In this document: positions 1 through 7,563 of the stretch, piece by piece | How the letters are laid out: each line of letters opens with the position of its first letter | Position numbering within the stretch: position 1 is the first letter of the stretch | Source of the DNA: Desulfuromonadales bacterium | GTDB taxonomy: Bacteria; Desulfobacterota; Desulfuromonadia; Geobacterales; Pseudopelobacteraceae | Assembly: GCA_015688915.1 (NCBI GenBank) | Contig: JAATGX010000085.1 | Location: forward strand, 1 to 13,497 | Direction of reading: 5' to 3' | DNA: 13,497 bases | Position numbers and translations under genes: made by a program | The notes under the pieces: generated by a model | What the model was told of the DNA's origin: nothing | Seen by the model: the letters and a program-made list of their open reading frames with translations, nothing else | Database searches by the model: none

Positions 1-735
1 CTGGTGGTCAACACACAACTCCGGACATATCCTTATAAGCGGGTGCAAATCCTCCATGTTCTGCGTTCACTCGTCGCTCAAGCGAATATCAGGTACGCGC
101 TGTTGAGGCTACTGAGGTGGAAACGATGTCCATACCTTCTTTCTTTTAGAGAGGTGTCGAACACGACCCTCCGGCTTGTGGAGAGATGCTTAAAAGCCCA
201 GTGGGCCGTGGACATACAAGCGGAACTCAGGAGCGGAAGCCTGCTGACCGGGCAACTTTACGTTGCCCTGGACTTCTTCCCCAAGGAGCCATCGGTGAAA
301 ATGGACTGGGGTAGAGACCCGCCGGAGTTTCCGACCGTAACCGGCAGTATGGAGCAATTTCAGACGGGACTCATGCAGATCGTGCAGAAGATCGAGAAGA
401 TGCCGCTTGAAGGTCTTGCCGGCGACGCGCGGCAGACGATCCAGACGCTCGATGCCACGCTGAAGAGTGCGGACAGGCTGCTCAAGAATCTGGACACGGC
501 GCTTGTGCCCGAGACACGCCTGATGCTGGAGGATATCCGCAAAACCCTGGATGATGCGCGTAAGACCCTGGGAGGCGCAAAACAGGCGTTGTCCGCCGAT
601 GCGCCACTGCAGCAGGATCTTCGGGACACCCTGAGGGAACTGGGGCGCGCCGCCCAATCTCTGCGGATTCTGGGCGACTATCTGGAGCGCCACCCGGAAT
701 CCCTTATTCGCGGCAAGAAGGAGGATGAACGATGA
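1..735 (+). CDS. pqiB: PqiB-like MCE-domain protein, C-terminal part (5' end off the window or altered)
   Basis: This is the C-terminal part of a PqiB/YebT-type MCE protein, a periplasmic, inner-membrane-anchored component of a lipid-transport or envelope-integrity system. The recognisable part begins around residue 70, counting from the GTG at position 4: QAELRSGSLLTGQLYVALDF is the usual end of the last MCE domain. It is followed by a proline-rich stretch (DPPEFPT) and a long heptad-like helical region (about residues 115-225), as in PqiB tails. PqiB proteins are usually about 540 residues, so most of it is missing. The frame is open to the left edge and the GTG is probably not the true start. 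The first ~65 visible residues, rich in Leu, Arg and Tyr, do not look like an MCE domain, and the first 180 bases are only about 51% G+C. A rearrangement, frameshift or assembly join is possible. The stop overlaps the next start (ATGA), which supports a pqiBC operon. Confidence 0.75.
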   Translation: MVVNTQLRTYPYKRVQILHVLRSLVAQANIRYALLRLLRWKRCPYLLSFREVSNTTLRLVERCLKAQWAVDIQAELRSGSLLTGQLYVALDFFPKEPSVKMDWGRDPPEFPTVTGSMEQFQTGLMQIVQKIEKMPLEGLAGDARQTIQTLDATLKSADRLLKNLDTALVPETRLMLEDIRKTLDDARKTLGGAKQALSADAPLQQDLRDTLRELGRAAQSLRILGDYLERHPESLIRGKKEDER

Positions 736-1337
736 AAACCCGGCGCCGGCTTGCCGCGTTAATGGTCATGTGCTGGGCTGCCTGCTCCTTGGCCGGTTGC
801 GCCAGATCACCCCATGTGAACTTCTATACCCTGATTTCCACCGTGAAGTCCGATGGTGCTGATCCCGCCCTCACTGCGCTGACAGTGGCGCTGGCGCCTA
901 TTTCATTGCCCGAATTGGTGGACCGGCCGCAGTTCGTGGTTCGCGTTGACGATTCCCGCGTGGAAATCCTGGAGATGCACCGTTGGGCCGAGCCGTTGAA
1001 GAGCGGAATCCCCCACCTGCTGGCGGAGGACCTGTCCGGCCTGCTCGGTACGGACCGGGTGTGGGCCTATCCCCAAAGCGCTGCAAACGAGGTTGATTAC
1101 CGGGTGGTTGTGGATTTTCGGCGCTTCGAATCAACGGGTGATTCCGCGACCGTCGATGCACTCTGGTCCATCCGGCGGCAAACGGGGGTGATCCTGAGGA
1201 CGGGGCGTTCCCAGGTCCGCGAGCCTTATGGAGGCGGGGGCTACGAGGCATTGGTGTCGGCCTACAGCCGGGCGCTGGCCGTGGTGAGTAAAGACATCGC
1301 CCGGTCCATCCGGACGGAATGGGCGACGTCGCGCTGA
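732..1337 (+). CDS. pqiC: PqiC-family outer-membrane lipoprotein (ABC-type transport auxiliary, DUF330)
   Basis: A 201-residue lipoprotein predicted to be the outer-membrane partner of PqiB; in the known Pqi system PqiC forms an outer-membrane ring that meets the periplasmic PqiB channel. The N-terminus has a basic MKTRRR start, a hydrophobic segment and a lipobox LAGC with the lipidated Cys at residue 23. Family features follow: the NFYTL start of the mature domain, a P-E-LVDRPQFVVR stretch near residues 60-72, and the RWAEPL segment near residue 85. Length is normal for the family (about 185-210). The start at 732 overlaps the upstream stop by four bases, and the GAAGGAGG sequence just before it is a strong ribosome site. 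No convincing terminator follows; a short hairpin at about 1359-1374 (ACCCCGG/CCGGGT) has no T-run. I am confident of the family; lipid-transport specificity is inferred from homologues. Confidence 0.85.
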   Translation: MKTRRRLAALMVMCWAACSLAGCARSPHVNFYTLISTVKSDGADPALTALTVALAPISLPELVDRPQFVVRVDDSRVEILEMHRWAEPLKSGIPHLLAEDLSGLLGTDRVWAYPQSAANEVDYRVVVDFRRFESTGDSATVDALWSIRRQTGVILRTGRSQVREPYGGGGYEALVSAYSRALAVVSKDIARSIRTEWATSR

Positions 1338-1446
1338 CCCCTTCCCACTCCACGCGTACCCCGGCAACCGGGTAGTCGTCGATACAGCGTCAACGGCCGG
1401 CGCGGAGGTGGTCGCCGTGGTCCGGACCAAAGGGGCGATCTCGCTG

Positions 1447-1671
1447 TCAGCGGTTTGGCCTGCCCTTGGCAAGCAGTTTGGCCAAACTTGAAATATCGAC
1501 CCATTCTTCCTGCCGGTGAGGGTTTTTGCCCTTCTTCCCATCCGTTGTTCCCGTCGGGTTGTCGGACGCACGGGACTCCGCCGCAATCGGCGCAACCGGT
1601 TTGCTTGCCGCTACAGGCTGTGTAATGCCAAGCGTCTTTAACGCATCATACGAAATATTCGGAATGTCCAT
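1447..1671 (-). CDS. Small protein of unknown function, 74 residues
   Basis: I do not recognise this gene. The predicted product begins MDIPNISYDALKTLG and has three visible parts. Residues 1-20 are helix-prone. Residues 20-55 are low-complexity, rich in Ala/Pro/Ser and then Lys/Gly. Residues 57-70 (WVDISSLAKLLAKG) could form an amphipathic helix. There is no signal peptide, membrane segment or cysteine, so it is probably cytoplasmic. I chose the start at 1671, not the in-frame ATG at 1779, because AAGGAGG lies 7-12 bases upstream of 1671 and a plausible promoter (1703-1731) falls between the two. It is convergent with pqiC and divergent from the receiver gene at 1909. A helix-loop-helix adaptor or regulator is possible, but nothing here proves a role. 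Confidence 0.55.
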   Translation of the reverse strand: MDIPNISYDALKTLGITQPVAASKPVAPIAAESRASDNPTGTTDGKKGKNPHRQEEWVDISSLAKLLAKGRPNR

Positions 1672-1702
1672 CGAAGCCCCCTCCTTTCCTCCTGTTATCT
1701 CT

Positions 1703-1731
1703 ATTTTACCCCTCTGTGATGGAATGGACAA
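1703..1731 (-). promoter_or_regulatory. Candidate sigma70 promoter for the 74-residue gene
   Basis: On the minus strand a TTGTCC -35 (1726-1731) is separated by 17 bases from a TAAAAT -10 (1703-1708). Matches to consensus are 4/6 and 5/6. The predicted start lies about 25 bases upstream of the ATG at 1671, with the GGAGG-type ribosome site between. This fits the short form of the gene. It was found by eye only. Confidence 0.4.
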
Positions 1732-1794
1732 TGGTACCGTGTTTTGCCTGATTTGGTTCTCTTCCCTGCGCCGTGTCAATTCGGAGCATTTTTA

Positions 1795-1823
1795 TTCACA
1801 TTTTCGCTGAAATAGGGTATACG
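1795..1823 (+). promoter_or_regulatory. Candidate sigma70 promoter for the receiver gene
   Basis: TTCACA (1795-1800) and TATACG (1818-1823) are 17 bases apart, with 5/6 and 4/6 matches to consensus. A T-rich stretch lies just upstream. The predicted leader to the ATG at 1909 is about 75 bases and contains no other obvious signal. It was found by eye only. Confidence 0.35.
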
Positions 1824-1908
1824 TCGGCAAATATTCGAATGGATATGCACAGGCAAGCGTAGGCACACGGTTGTTACCATCAAGCGCTGTTACGGTGCGG
1901 GAGGGTTT

Positions 1909-2328
1909 ATGAAACGAGGGCAGAAAACGCTGGTTGTCGATGATGATGCCATGATTGCCGAAACAGTGGAGGTCATGCTCAATATTCAAGGGGTTAAAGA
2001 TGTTACCACGGCCGGGAACGGCCTCCAGGGGCTGAACCGTTTCAAAGAGGCGTTACAGGCCGGTACGCCATTTTCCCTGGTGTTCCTGGATATCGTCATG
2101 CCGGAAATGGACGGCCAGGCAGCCTTGAAGCGCATGCGCGCCCTGGAGTCGGAAGCAGGCATAACGGGAGATGCACGCTCGGTCATCATCATGACCACAT
2201 CGCTCGGTTCGCCCGAGGATATGCTGGAGGCCTTGATCGAGGGCGATTGCACCGATTATATGGTAAAACCGCTGGATGAAGGCAACCTGCGCGGGATGCT
2301 CGGCAAGTACGGCTTTTTGCCCGGGTAG
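1909..2328 (+). CDS. Stand-alone CheY-like response regulator receiver
   Basis: A 139-residue protein made of one receiver domain with no output domain, so it should act by phosphorylation-dependent protein binding in the cytoplasm, as CheY and Spo0F do. The acidic triad DDD is at residues 11-13, the phospho-acceptor is Asp61 in the LDIVMPEMDG motif, the switch threonines are at 96-97 (IIMTTSLGSPED), and the conserved Lys-Pro is at 120-121 (YMVKPLD). All key residues are present, so it should be phosphorylatable. The ATG is preceded by GGGAGGG at good spacing. No histidine kinase is visible in the window, so the partner is unknown; the divergent 74-residue gene is the only candidate neighbour. 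The gene converges on etfA, with about 90 bases between the stops and no clear terminator. Confidence 0.9.
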   Translation: MKRGQKTLVVDDDAMIAETVEVMLNIQGVKDVTTAGNGLQGLNRFKEALQAGTPFSLVFLDIVMPEMDGQAALKRMRALESEAGITGDARSVIIMTTSLGSPEDMLEALIEGDCTDYMVKPLDEGNLRGMLGKYGFLPG

Positions 2329-2417
2329 CCCCTCTCCATCCCCGCCTTCCCTTCCCCACGGGCTCATCTCGGCCGCCATGTTGTTGACCGACCTCCTTCC
2401 GGGGAAATCGTTTCCGT

Positions 2418-3329
2418 TCAGCGGGCCAATCTGGCTGTCAAAGCCGGCACGAACTGCATGACGTCCGCCACCACCAGCACGTCGGCCACCTCGCCGATGG
2501 GAGCGTCCTTGTCCTTGTTGACGGCAACGATGAACTCCGACTTCTTCATGCCGGCCAGGTGCTGGATGGCGCCGGAGATGCCGCAGGCCATGTACAGTTT
2601 CGGGCTGACGGTCTGGCCGGTGGTGCCCACCTGGTGGCCGTGGTCCACCCAGCCCGCATCCACCACCGGACGGCTGGCCCCCAGTTCACCCCCCAAGGCC
2701 TTGGCCAGGGCCGCGATGACCGGAATGTTGTCCTTCTTGCCGATGCCCCGGCCGGCGCTGACGATCACCTCGGCCCGGGCCAGGTCCACACCTTTTTCCT
2801 CAGCCGGCTCATACCCCACGAACTCCAGGGTGGTTGTCCCTTCCGCTGTCATGGGGTGTACCTGGGGGGGGCCTCCCGGCTGCACGGGCTGGAACGCCCC
2901 GGCCTGGATGGTCAGCACCGCCCGTTGGGAGGCGGGCTTGACGCTGCGCCGCATCTTGGCGTTGCAGCAGCCGACCTCGAAGCCCTCCTCCGTCAGGCCG
3001 ACGATCTCCGACACTTGGGCCGCCTTCAGGGTCGCCGCGATGCGCGGCGCCAGGTCCCAGCCGTAGGAGGAGTGGACAAAGACGATATAATCGGGGCTCT
3101 CTTTCCCGATGGCCTCAAGGAGCAGCCGCTTGTGCAGGTCCGGGTTGTACTCGCCGTATTTCGTTGCATCCGCCAGGTAGAGCGTGCCGTTGTACGCCGG
3201 AAGTTGGCTATCGCTCCCCACCAGGAACAGGGCGGTCTTCACCCCCAGTTGGGCGGCGAAGCCGAACAGTTCATAGGTGGAGTCCAGCAGTTTGGCTTCC
3301 CGGTATTCGCCTATCAATAATGCTTTCAT
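2418..3329 (-). CDS. etfA: Electron transfer flavoprotein, alpha subunit
   Basis: The FAD-carrying subunit of the soluble ETF heterodimer. It accepts electrons from the acyl-CoA dehydrogenase encoded upstream in the same unit and passes them to the membrane oxidoreductase. The 303-residue length is normal for a simple EtfA without the extra N-terminal ferredoxin domain seen in some clostridial forms. Residues 1-170 form the variable N-terminal domain. The C-terminal FAD domain shows SAGRGIG (191-197), GASRPVVDAGW (217-227), VGTTGQTVSPKLYMACGISG (234-253), IQH (255-257) and IVAVNKDKDAPI (267-278). The start at 3329 has GGAGG 5-9 bases upstream, overlapping the etfB stop codon region. The spacer after etfB is only nine bases, so translation is probably coupled. 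It is the last gene of the minus-strand unit. Confidence 0.96.
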   Translation of the reverse strand: MKALLIGEYREAKLLDSTYELFGFAAQLGVKTALFLVGSDSQLPAYNGTLYLADATKYGEYNPDLHKRLLLEAIGKESPDYIVFVHSSYGWDLAPRIAATLKAAQVSEIVGLTEEGFEVGCCNAKMRRSVKPASQRAVLTIQAGAFQPVQPGGPPQVHPMTAEGTTTLEFVGYEPAEEKGVDLARAEVIVSAGRGIGKKDNIPVIAALAKALGGELGASRPVVDAGWVDHGHQVGTTGQTVSPKLYMACGISGAIQHLAGMKKSEFIVAVNKDKDAPIGEVADVLVVADVMQFVPALTARLAR

Positions 3330-3338
3330 ATCTGCCTC

Positions 3339-4115
3339 CTACCGCAGCACCGCGGTCTTTTCCTTGAGTATTCCGATCACCTTATCCACCAGGTCGCCCA
3401 TATCTCCTTCCAACACCATGCCGCCCCCCTTTTTGGCGGGGGGATAGAACTTCTCCGTGGTTGCCAGGGCTTCCTCCTTCAGTATCTCCGCGACCGGGAT
3501 GACGGTGATCTCCTTTTTCTTGGCCTTCATGATGTTGGGCAGGGTGGGGTAGCGGGGGATGTTGAGACCCAACTGGCAGGTGACCAGGGCCGGGGTGCTG
3601 AGTTTGACCACCCCCTTGACGCCCCCTTCCAGTTCGCGCTTGGCGGTGATGGTGCCGTTGTCAAAGCTGAACCCCACCAGGGTGGTGGCGCAGGCCAGTC
3701 CCAGCAGTTCCGCCACCGTGACCCCCACCTGGGCCGAGCCCCGGTCCTGGGACTGCATGCCGGTGAAGATCAGGTCAAAACCTTTATCCCGGGCAAAGGC
3801 GGCGATGATGCCGGCGATCTGCCAGGGGTCCCTGGTGGCGGCCTGGAGGTCCTGCACATGGACGGCGTTGTCACACCCCATGGCCAGGGCCTTTTTGATG
3901 GCCTCCACCACCCGGTCCGGGCCGATGGAGAGGACCGCGAGTTCGGCCGTGTCCCCCACCTGCTCCCGAAGTTGGACCGCCTGCTCCACGGCGTATTCGT
4001 CGTATTCGTTCATGCGGAAGGCCAGGTCGGCCTCGTCGTACCACGTGCCGGCCGTGTTGGGCTTGAAACGGGATTCCAGGTCGGGGACCTGTTTGATGCA
4101 GACCAGGATCTTCAT
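3339..4115 (-). CDS. etfB: Electron transfer flavoprotein, beta subunit
   Basis: Partner of EtfA; it binds AMP in ordinary ETFs and docks with the acyl-CoA dehydrogenase. The 258-residue product starts MKILVCIKQVPD, the classical EtfB N-terminus, followed by MNEYDEYAVEQAVQL (35-49), GPDRVVEAIKKALAMG (65-80) and the EtfB signature region at 161-200, including LEGGVK, VTCQLGLNIPRYP and IMKAKKK. I chose the ATG at 4115 over the one at 4127 because the latter overlaps the GGAGG ribosome site that serves 4115. Whether this ETF bifurcates electrons cannot be settled by eye. The neighbouring membrane oxidoreductase argues for simple delivery to menaquinone. A 152-base spacer with a large palindrome separates it from the upstream gene. 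Confidence 0.96.
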   Translation of the reverse strand: MKILVCIKQVPDLESRFKPNTAGTWYDEADLAFRMNEYDEYAVEQAVQLREQVGDTAELAVLSIGPDRVVEAIKKALAMGCDNAVHVQDLQAATRDPWQIAGIIAAFARDKGFDLIFTGMQSQDRGSAQVGVTVAELLGLACATTLVGFSFDNGTITAKRELEGGVKGVVKLSTPALVTCQLGLNIPRYPTLPNIMKAKKKEITVIPVAEILKEEALATTEKFYPPAKKGGGMVLEGDMGDLVDKVIGILKEKTAVLR

Positions 4116-4164
4116 AAAAACCTCCATCTGAATTCTGTTCTCTCACTCGCTCACTTCGTTCGCT

Positions 4165-4251
4165 AGAGCTCACAGAGGCACAGAGAAAATCGAAAAGCAA
4201 AGAAGTTACAGTTTAAGATGTTTCGTTTTTCTCCGTGACTCTGTGAGCTCT
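4165..4251. repeat. Large palindrome, CACAGAG family, copy 1
   Basis: Arms at 4165-4195 and 4221-4251 are 31 bases each and pair at 28 of 31 positions, around a 25-base loop. The core is CACAGAG-N-CAC-R-GAGAAAA, shared with the copy at 7564-7728. A further low-complexity stretch (CTCACTCGCTCACTTCGTTC, from 4142) abuts the left side. It fills the spacer between the membrane oxidoreductase gene and etfB. On the transcript it would form a long hairpin about 50 bases before the etfB start. There is no T-run, so it is not a standard terminator. Confidence 0.85.
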
Positions 4252-4267
4252 GTGAGAAATACGCTTT

Positions 4268-6253
4268 TTACGTTGTTATCCTCTCCGCCACGATCTCCGC
4301 CAGATCCCGCACCACCAGCTCCCCTTCGCAGCCGCCGGTCTTGATGCCGTCCTCGAACATGGTCAGGCAGAAGGGGCAGTTGGATACCAGGAGCGGCGCG
4401 CCGGTCTCCCTGGCCATGTGGGCCCGGGCTATGTTGATGCGCGAGCCGAGTTTCTCTTCAGCCAGGATACGGCCGCCGCCGGCGCTGCAACAGAAGCTCT
4501 CGTACCGGGACTTCTCCATCTCCGTGATCCGGCCGCCGGCCTGACGCAGGACGTTTCTCGGCTCGTCCATGATGTCCCTGTAGCGGCCGATGTAGCAGGA
4601 GTCGTGGTAGGTGAATTCAAAAGGCTCGGGCCTCAGTTTCAGCGTCTGTTCCGTCAGGAGATTGGCGACAAAGGTGCTGTAGTGCTCCACCCCTACATCC
4701 AGCCCCAGGTCCCGGTAGTCACGGGCCAGGGTGTTGAAGCAGTGGGGACAGGTGGTGACGATCCGCTTGACGTTGTACCCCTTGATGGTTTCGATGTTTT
4801 CCGCGGCATGCATCTGGTAGAGGTATTCGTTGCCCAGTTTGCGGGCCGGTTCGCCGCAGCATTTCTCTTCCTTGCCCAGGATGCCGACCTTGATGCCGGC
4901 GGCGGCGCAGATCCGGATGAAGTTCCGGGCCACCTCCCGGTTGCGCTTGTCGAACGAGGCGTAACAGCCGACAAAGTAGAGGATGTCCACTGCGCTGTCC
5001 TGCTCCATGATGGTGACGTCCAGGCCATCGGTCCAGTCCCCCCGGCCGGCGTAGGCCAGGCCAAAGGGGTTGGCGTTGACCTCCAGGTTGTTGATGGCGG
5101 TGCGCACCTCGTCCCCTGGAAAGGCCCCTTCCATCAGGGTCAGGTTCCTCCGCATCTCCAGGATCTTGTTGACGTGTTCGATGTTGGCCGGGCAGATCTC
5201 CTGGCAGGCGCGGCAGGTGGTACAGGACCAGAGTACATCCTGGGTGACCGTTTCGCACAGGTTGGCTTTGGGGGTGGCGCGGGCGACCTCGCCGATCTGT
5301 TGGACGACCTTCATGGGAGAGAGCGGCTTGTCCGTGGCCCAGGCCGGGCAGCGGTCCTGGCAGCGTTTGCAGGCGGTGCAGGCGTCGGCGTCGAAGAGGT
5401 CTTTCCAGGTGAGGTCGCTTATATGGGCGGCGCCGAACTGTTCGGCGCTTTCGTCTTCCAGGTTGATGGTGGCCAGGGCGCCCTTGGGGCCCAGGTCGAT
5501 GAACAGGTAGTTGGCCGAGGTGGTGAAGATGTGGCGCAGCTTGGTGTAGGGGATGGCGGCGATGAAGCTCATGACCAGAAAGAAGTGCAGCCACCAGAGG
5601 AATTTGTGGGTCAGGGAAAGATCGTCGGACGACATGCCAACGAAGAGTTGGCCGAACATCCCGCCGACCGGAGAGAACCGGGCCAGGCTCGGGTTGACGC
5701 CGATCTCCGTGGCCGCCATGCGCAGCCCCTCGACCACAAAACCGGTCAACAGGATGGCGAACAGCAGGCCATGCACCACGTAGTCGTCGCGGATCGTCTC
5801 CAGCCCTTCCGGTTTGACCAGGAAGCGCCGTACCAGGAGTCCGCCAAGCATGAGCAGGGCCACCAGGCCGGCCATGTCCAGCACCAGGGAGAAGAGTTTG
5901 TAGAAGCCACCCGTGAGAAACCTGTAGTGGAAGAACAGGTCGGTGAAGTCGGCCTGGGCCATGACCAGCAGGGTGCCGATGAACAGGAGACCGAAACCCC
6001 AGAAGAACAGGGCGTGCAGGCTGCCCGGGTCAACGACCCGCACTACCTTGCTTTGGGTCAGCATGCCCCGGATCATCAGAAGAAGCCGCTCCGGTAGGCG
6101 GTCCAGGCGGCTCAGGGGCTTGCCCTGGCGGTACACCGGAAACCGCTGCCAAAACCCCCGGGCAAACAGTCCGAAGGCGACCAGGGCGAACAGGTACATT
6201 GGGGCCACCACGCCGTGGCCGATGTTCCAGTAGATTTCGCGGGTGGATTCCAT
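4268..6253 (-). CDS. Membrane FeS oxidoreductase, EtfAB:menaquinone oxidoreductase (EMO) type
   Basis: A 661-residue fusion of a NarI-like cytochrome b membrane domain and a HdrD/GlpC-like iron-sulfur domain. It matches the class described as EMO, which oxidises reduced ETF and reduces menaquinone at the cytoplasmic membrane. Hydrophobic segments lie near residues 14-32, 80-98, 118-145, 158-178 and 219-236. Candidate haem-ligand histidines include 13, 80, 161, 216 and 223. Two [4Fe-4S] motifs follow: Cys292/295/298/302 and Cys344/347/350/354, both ending CP. Two CCG domains then carry Cys430, CCG at 465-467 and Cys502/505, then Cys553, Cys588-589 and Cys626/629. All expected cysteines are present. 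Start 6253 has GAGG about 8 bases upstream. It lies between the acyl-CoA dehydrogenase and etfBA, as expected for the electron path. A generic heterodisulfide-reductase-like role is the alternative. Confidence 0.88.
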   Translation of the reverse strand: MESTREIYWNIGHGVVAPMYLFALVAFGLFARGFWQRFPVYRQGKPLSRLDRLPERLLLMIRGMLTQSKVVRVVDPGSLHALFFWGFGLLFIGTLLVMAQADFTDLFFHYRFLTGGFYKLFSLVLDMAGLVALLMLGGLLVRRFLVKPEGLETIRDDYVVHGLLFAILLTGFVVEGLRMAATEIGVNPSLARFSPVGGMFGQLFVGMSSDDLSLTHKFLWWLHFFLVMSFIAAIPYTKLRHIFTTSANYLFIDLGPKGALATINLEDESAEQFGAAHISDLTWKDLFDADACTACKRCQDRCPAWATDKPLSPMKVVQQIGEVARATPKANLCETVTQDVLWSCTTCRACQEICPANIEHVNKILEMRRNLTLMEGAFPGDEVRTAINNLEVNANPFGLAYAGRGDWTDGLDVTIMEQDSAVDILYFVGCYASFDKRNREVARNFIRICAAAGIKVGILGKEEKCCGEPARKLGNEYLYQMHAAENIETIKGYNVKRIVTTCPHCFNTLARDYRDLGLDVGVEHYSTFVANLLTEQTLKLRPEPFEFTYHDSCYIGRYRDIMDEPRNVLRQAGGRITEMEKSRYESFCCSAGGGRILAEEKLGSRINIARAHMARETGAPLLVSNCPFCLTMFEDGIKTGGCEGELVVRDLAEIVAERITT

Positions 6254-6274
6254 AGAGTGGCCTCGGTTTGAATA

Positions 6275-6384
6275 TTCCCCCTCCCCTGGCGGGAGGGGGG
6301 CAGGGGGTGGGGGATGCTGCCAATTGGGTCGAACATGGCATTGTCACCCCCACCCTAACCCTCCCCCGTCAAGGGGGAGGGGAC
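6275..6384. repeat. G/C-rich double-hairpin palindrome, copy 1
   Basis: Two 9-bp hairpins (arms 6277-6285/6291-6299 and 6359-6367/6373-6381) sit at the ends of a larger palindrome, whose inner arms GGGTGGGGG (6305-6313) and CCCCCACCC (6347-6355) also pair over 9 bases. The TAACCCTC segment resembles the copy at 8541-8625. The element occupies nearly the whole spacer between the acyl-CoA dehydrogenase stop (6388) and the EMO start (6253), ending about 21 bases before that start. Confidence 0.85.
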
Positions 6385-6387
6385 TAC

Positions 6388-7527
6388 TTACGCCAACAGC
6401 AGTTTCGAAATTACCACCCGCTGCACCTCATTGGTCCCCTCATAGATCTCGGTGATCTTGGCGTCGCGGTACATGCGCTCCACCTCGTAATCGCAGATGA
6501 ATCCGTACCCCCCATGGATCTGGATCGCCTCCCTGGTGACATAGGTGGCCGCCTCGGAGGCCAGCATCTTGCACATGGCCGATTCCATGGTGTAACTCTT
6601 CTTGGCGTCCTTGAGGCAGGCCGCCTTGTAGGTCATCAATTTGCTGGTCTCGATCCTGGCCCACATGTCGGCCAGCTTGAACTGGATCGCCTGAAGATCG
6701 CAGATCGGAGCACCAAATTGCTTGCGTTCCCTGGAATAGGCCAGGGCGCGCTCGAAGGCTCCTTCGGCGATGCCCAGGGCTTGGGAGGCGATGCCGATCC
6801 GGCCGCCGTTGAGGGTATCCATGGCGATCTTGAAGCCCTGTCCCTCCTGTCCCAGCAGGTTGGCCGCCGGGATGCGGACGTTGTCGAGGGCAAAGGCGGT
6901 GGTGTAGCTGCCGCGAATCCCCATCTTGTTCTCGTTCTTGAGGATCACGACGCCGTGGGATTGCAGATCGATGATAAAGGCCGAAACCCCCTTGTGCTTC
7001 AGGTTCTTGTCCGAGGTGGCGAAAAGGACCCCGGTTCCCTTGTAGCCGCCGTTGGTGATGAAGATCTTGGAGCCGTTGACGATGAAGTCATCGCCGTCGC
7101 GGGTATAGGAGGTGGAAATGGCGCCGGCATCGCTGCCGGCGTCCGGCTCGGTCAGCAGAAAGCAACCGATGATGTCGCCCGAGTTCAGGGGAGGGAGCCA
7201 CTTTTTTTTCTGCTCTTCGGTGCCGAAGGTGTAGATCGGGCCGCTGCAGAGCGAGGTGTGCGCCGAGATCAGGACGCCGCTGGAGCCGCAGGCCTTGGAG
7301 ACCTCCTCCACCACGATGGTGTAGGAGAGCATGTCGAGACCGGCCCCGCCATACTCCTCGGGGAAATAGCTGCCGAGGAGCCCCATCTCGCCCATTTTAT
7401 TTACCAGCAGGTCGGGGATGGCATGATCCTCGTCGATCTTGCGGGCAATCGGCTTGATCTCCTTCTCGACAAAGTCACGCACGGCGGATTGTAGTACCTT
7501 GTGGTCCTGGCTCAGCTCGAAATTCAT
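6388..7527 (-). CDS. Short-chain (butyryl-CoA type) acyl-CoA dehydrogenase
   Basis: An FAD flavoenzyme that oxidises a short acyl-CoA to the trans-2-enoyl-CoA and passes the electrons to ETF. The 379-residue length is standard. Visible features: N-terminal helical domain (1-120) with PEEYGGAGLD, the flavin-binding middle-domain segment FLLTEPDAGSDAGA followed by FIVNGSKIFITNGG, RKQFGAPI in the C-terminal helical domain, IQIHGGYGF, and the catalytic base Glu363 in IYEGTNEVQR. The Glu at this position is typical of short/medium-chain, butyryl- and glutaryl-type enzymes rather than isovaleryl-CoA dehydrogenase, which uses a different position. Butyryl-CoA is inferred from the neighbours. A GGAGGTGG ribosome site precedes the ATG. 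Palindromic elements flank the gene on both sides. Confidence 0.94.
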   Translation of the reverse strand: MNFELSQDHKVLQSAVRDFVEKEIKPIARKIDEDHAIPDLLVNKMGEMGLLGSYFPEEYGGAGLDMLSYTIVVEEVSKACGSSGVLISAHTSLCSGPIYTFGTEEQKKKWLPPLNSGDIIGCFLLTEPDAGSDAGAISTSYTRDGDDFIVNGSKIFITNGGYKGTGVLFATSDKNLKHKGVSAFIIDLQSHGVVILKNENKMGIRGSYTTAFALDNVRIPAANLLGQEGQGFKIAMDTLNGGRIGIASQALGIAEGAFERALAYSRERKQFGAPICDLQAIQFKLADMWARIETSKLMTYKAACLKDAKKSYTMESAMCKMLASEAATYVTREAIQIHGGYGFICDYEVERMYRDAKITEIYEGTNEVQRVVISKLLLA

Positions 7528-7563
7528 GTCCCACCTCCCTCAAAAGTTGGATAAAACGTTGAA

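Noticed and set aside
1418..1429. 12-bp perfect palindrome TGGTCCGGACCA between pqiC and the small gene
   Set aside because: It lies between convergent stops, has no loop or T-run, and could easily arise by chance in G/C-rich DNA.
1447..1671. FlgM-like anti-sigma factor
   Set aside because: The VDISSLAKLL tail is loosely similar, but the rest of the FlgM pattern is absent and no flagellar gene is nearby.
1526..1810. Plus-strand frame of 94 codons over the small minus-strand gene
   Set aside because: It has no ribosome site, and the minus-strand frame has a good ribosome site and promoter. Certainty is only moderate.
2329..2417. Terminator between the receiver gene and etfA
   Set aside because: Only a 5-bp hairpin (GGAAA/TTTCC at 2403-2415) without a T-run was found, too weak to call.
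2418..4115. Electron-bifurcating ETF
   Set aside because: There is no ferredoxin domain or partner gene, and the EMO neighbour explains the electron route. Bifurcation motifs cannot be judged safely by eye.
4418..6097. Long plus-strand frame of 559 codons
   Set aside because: It is the antisense shadow of the membrane oxidoreductase. Its product is a Gly/Val/Asp/Gln-rich chain with no domain, as expected opposite a high-G+C gene.
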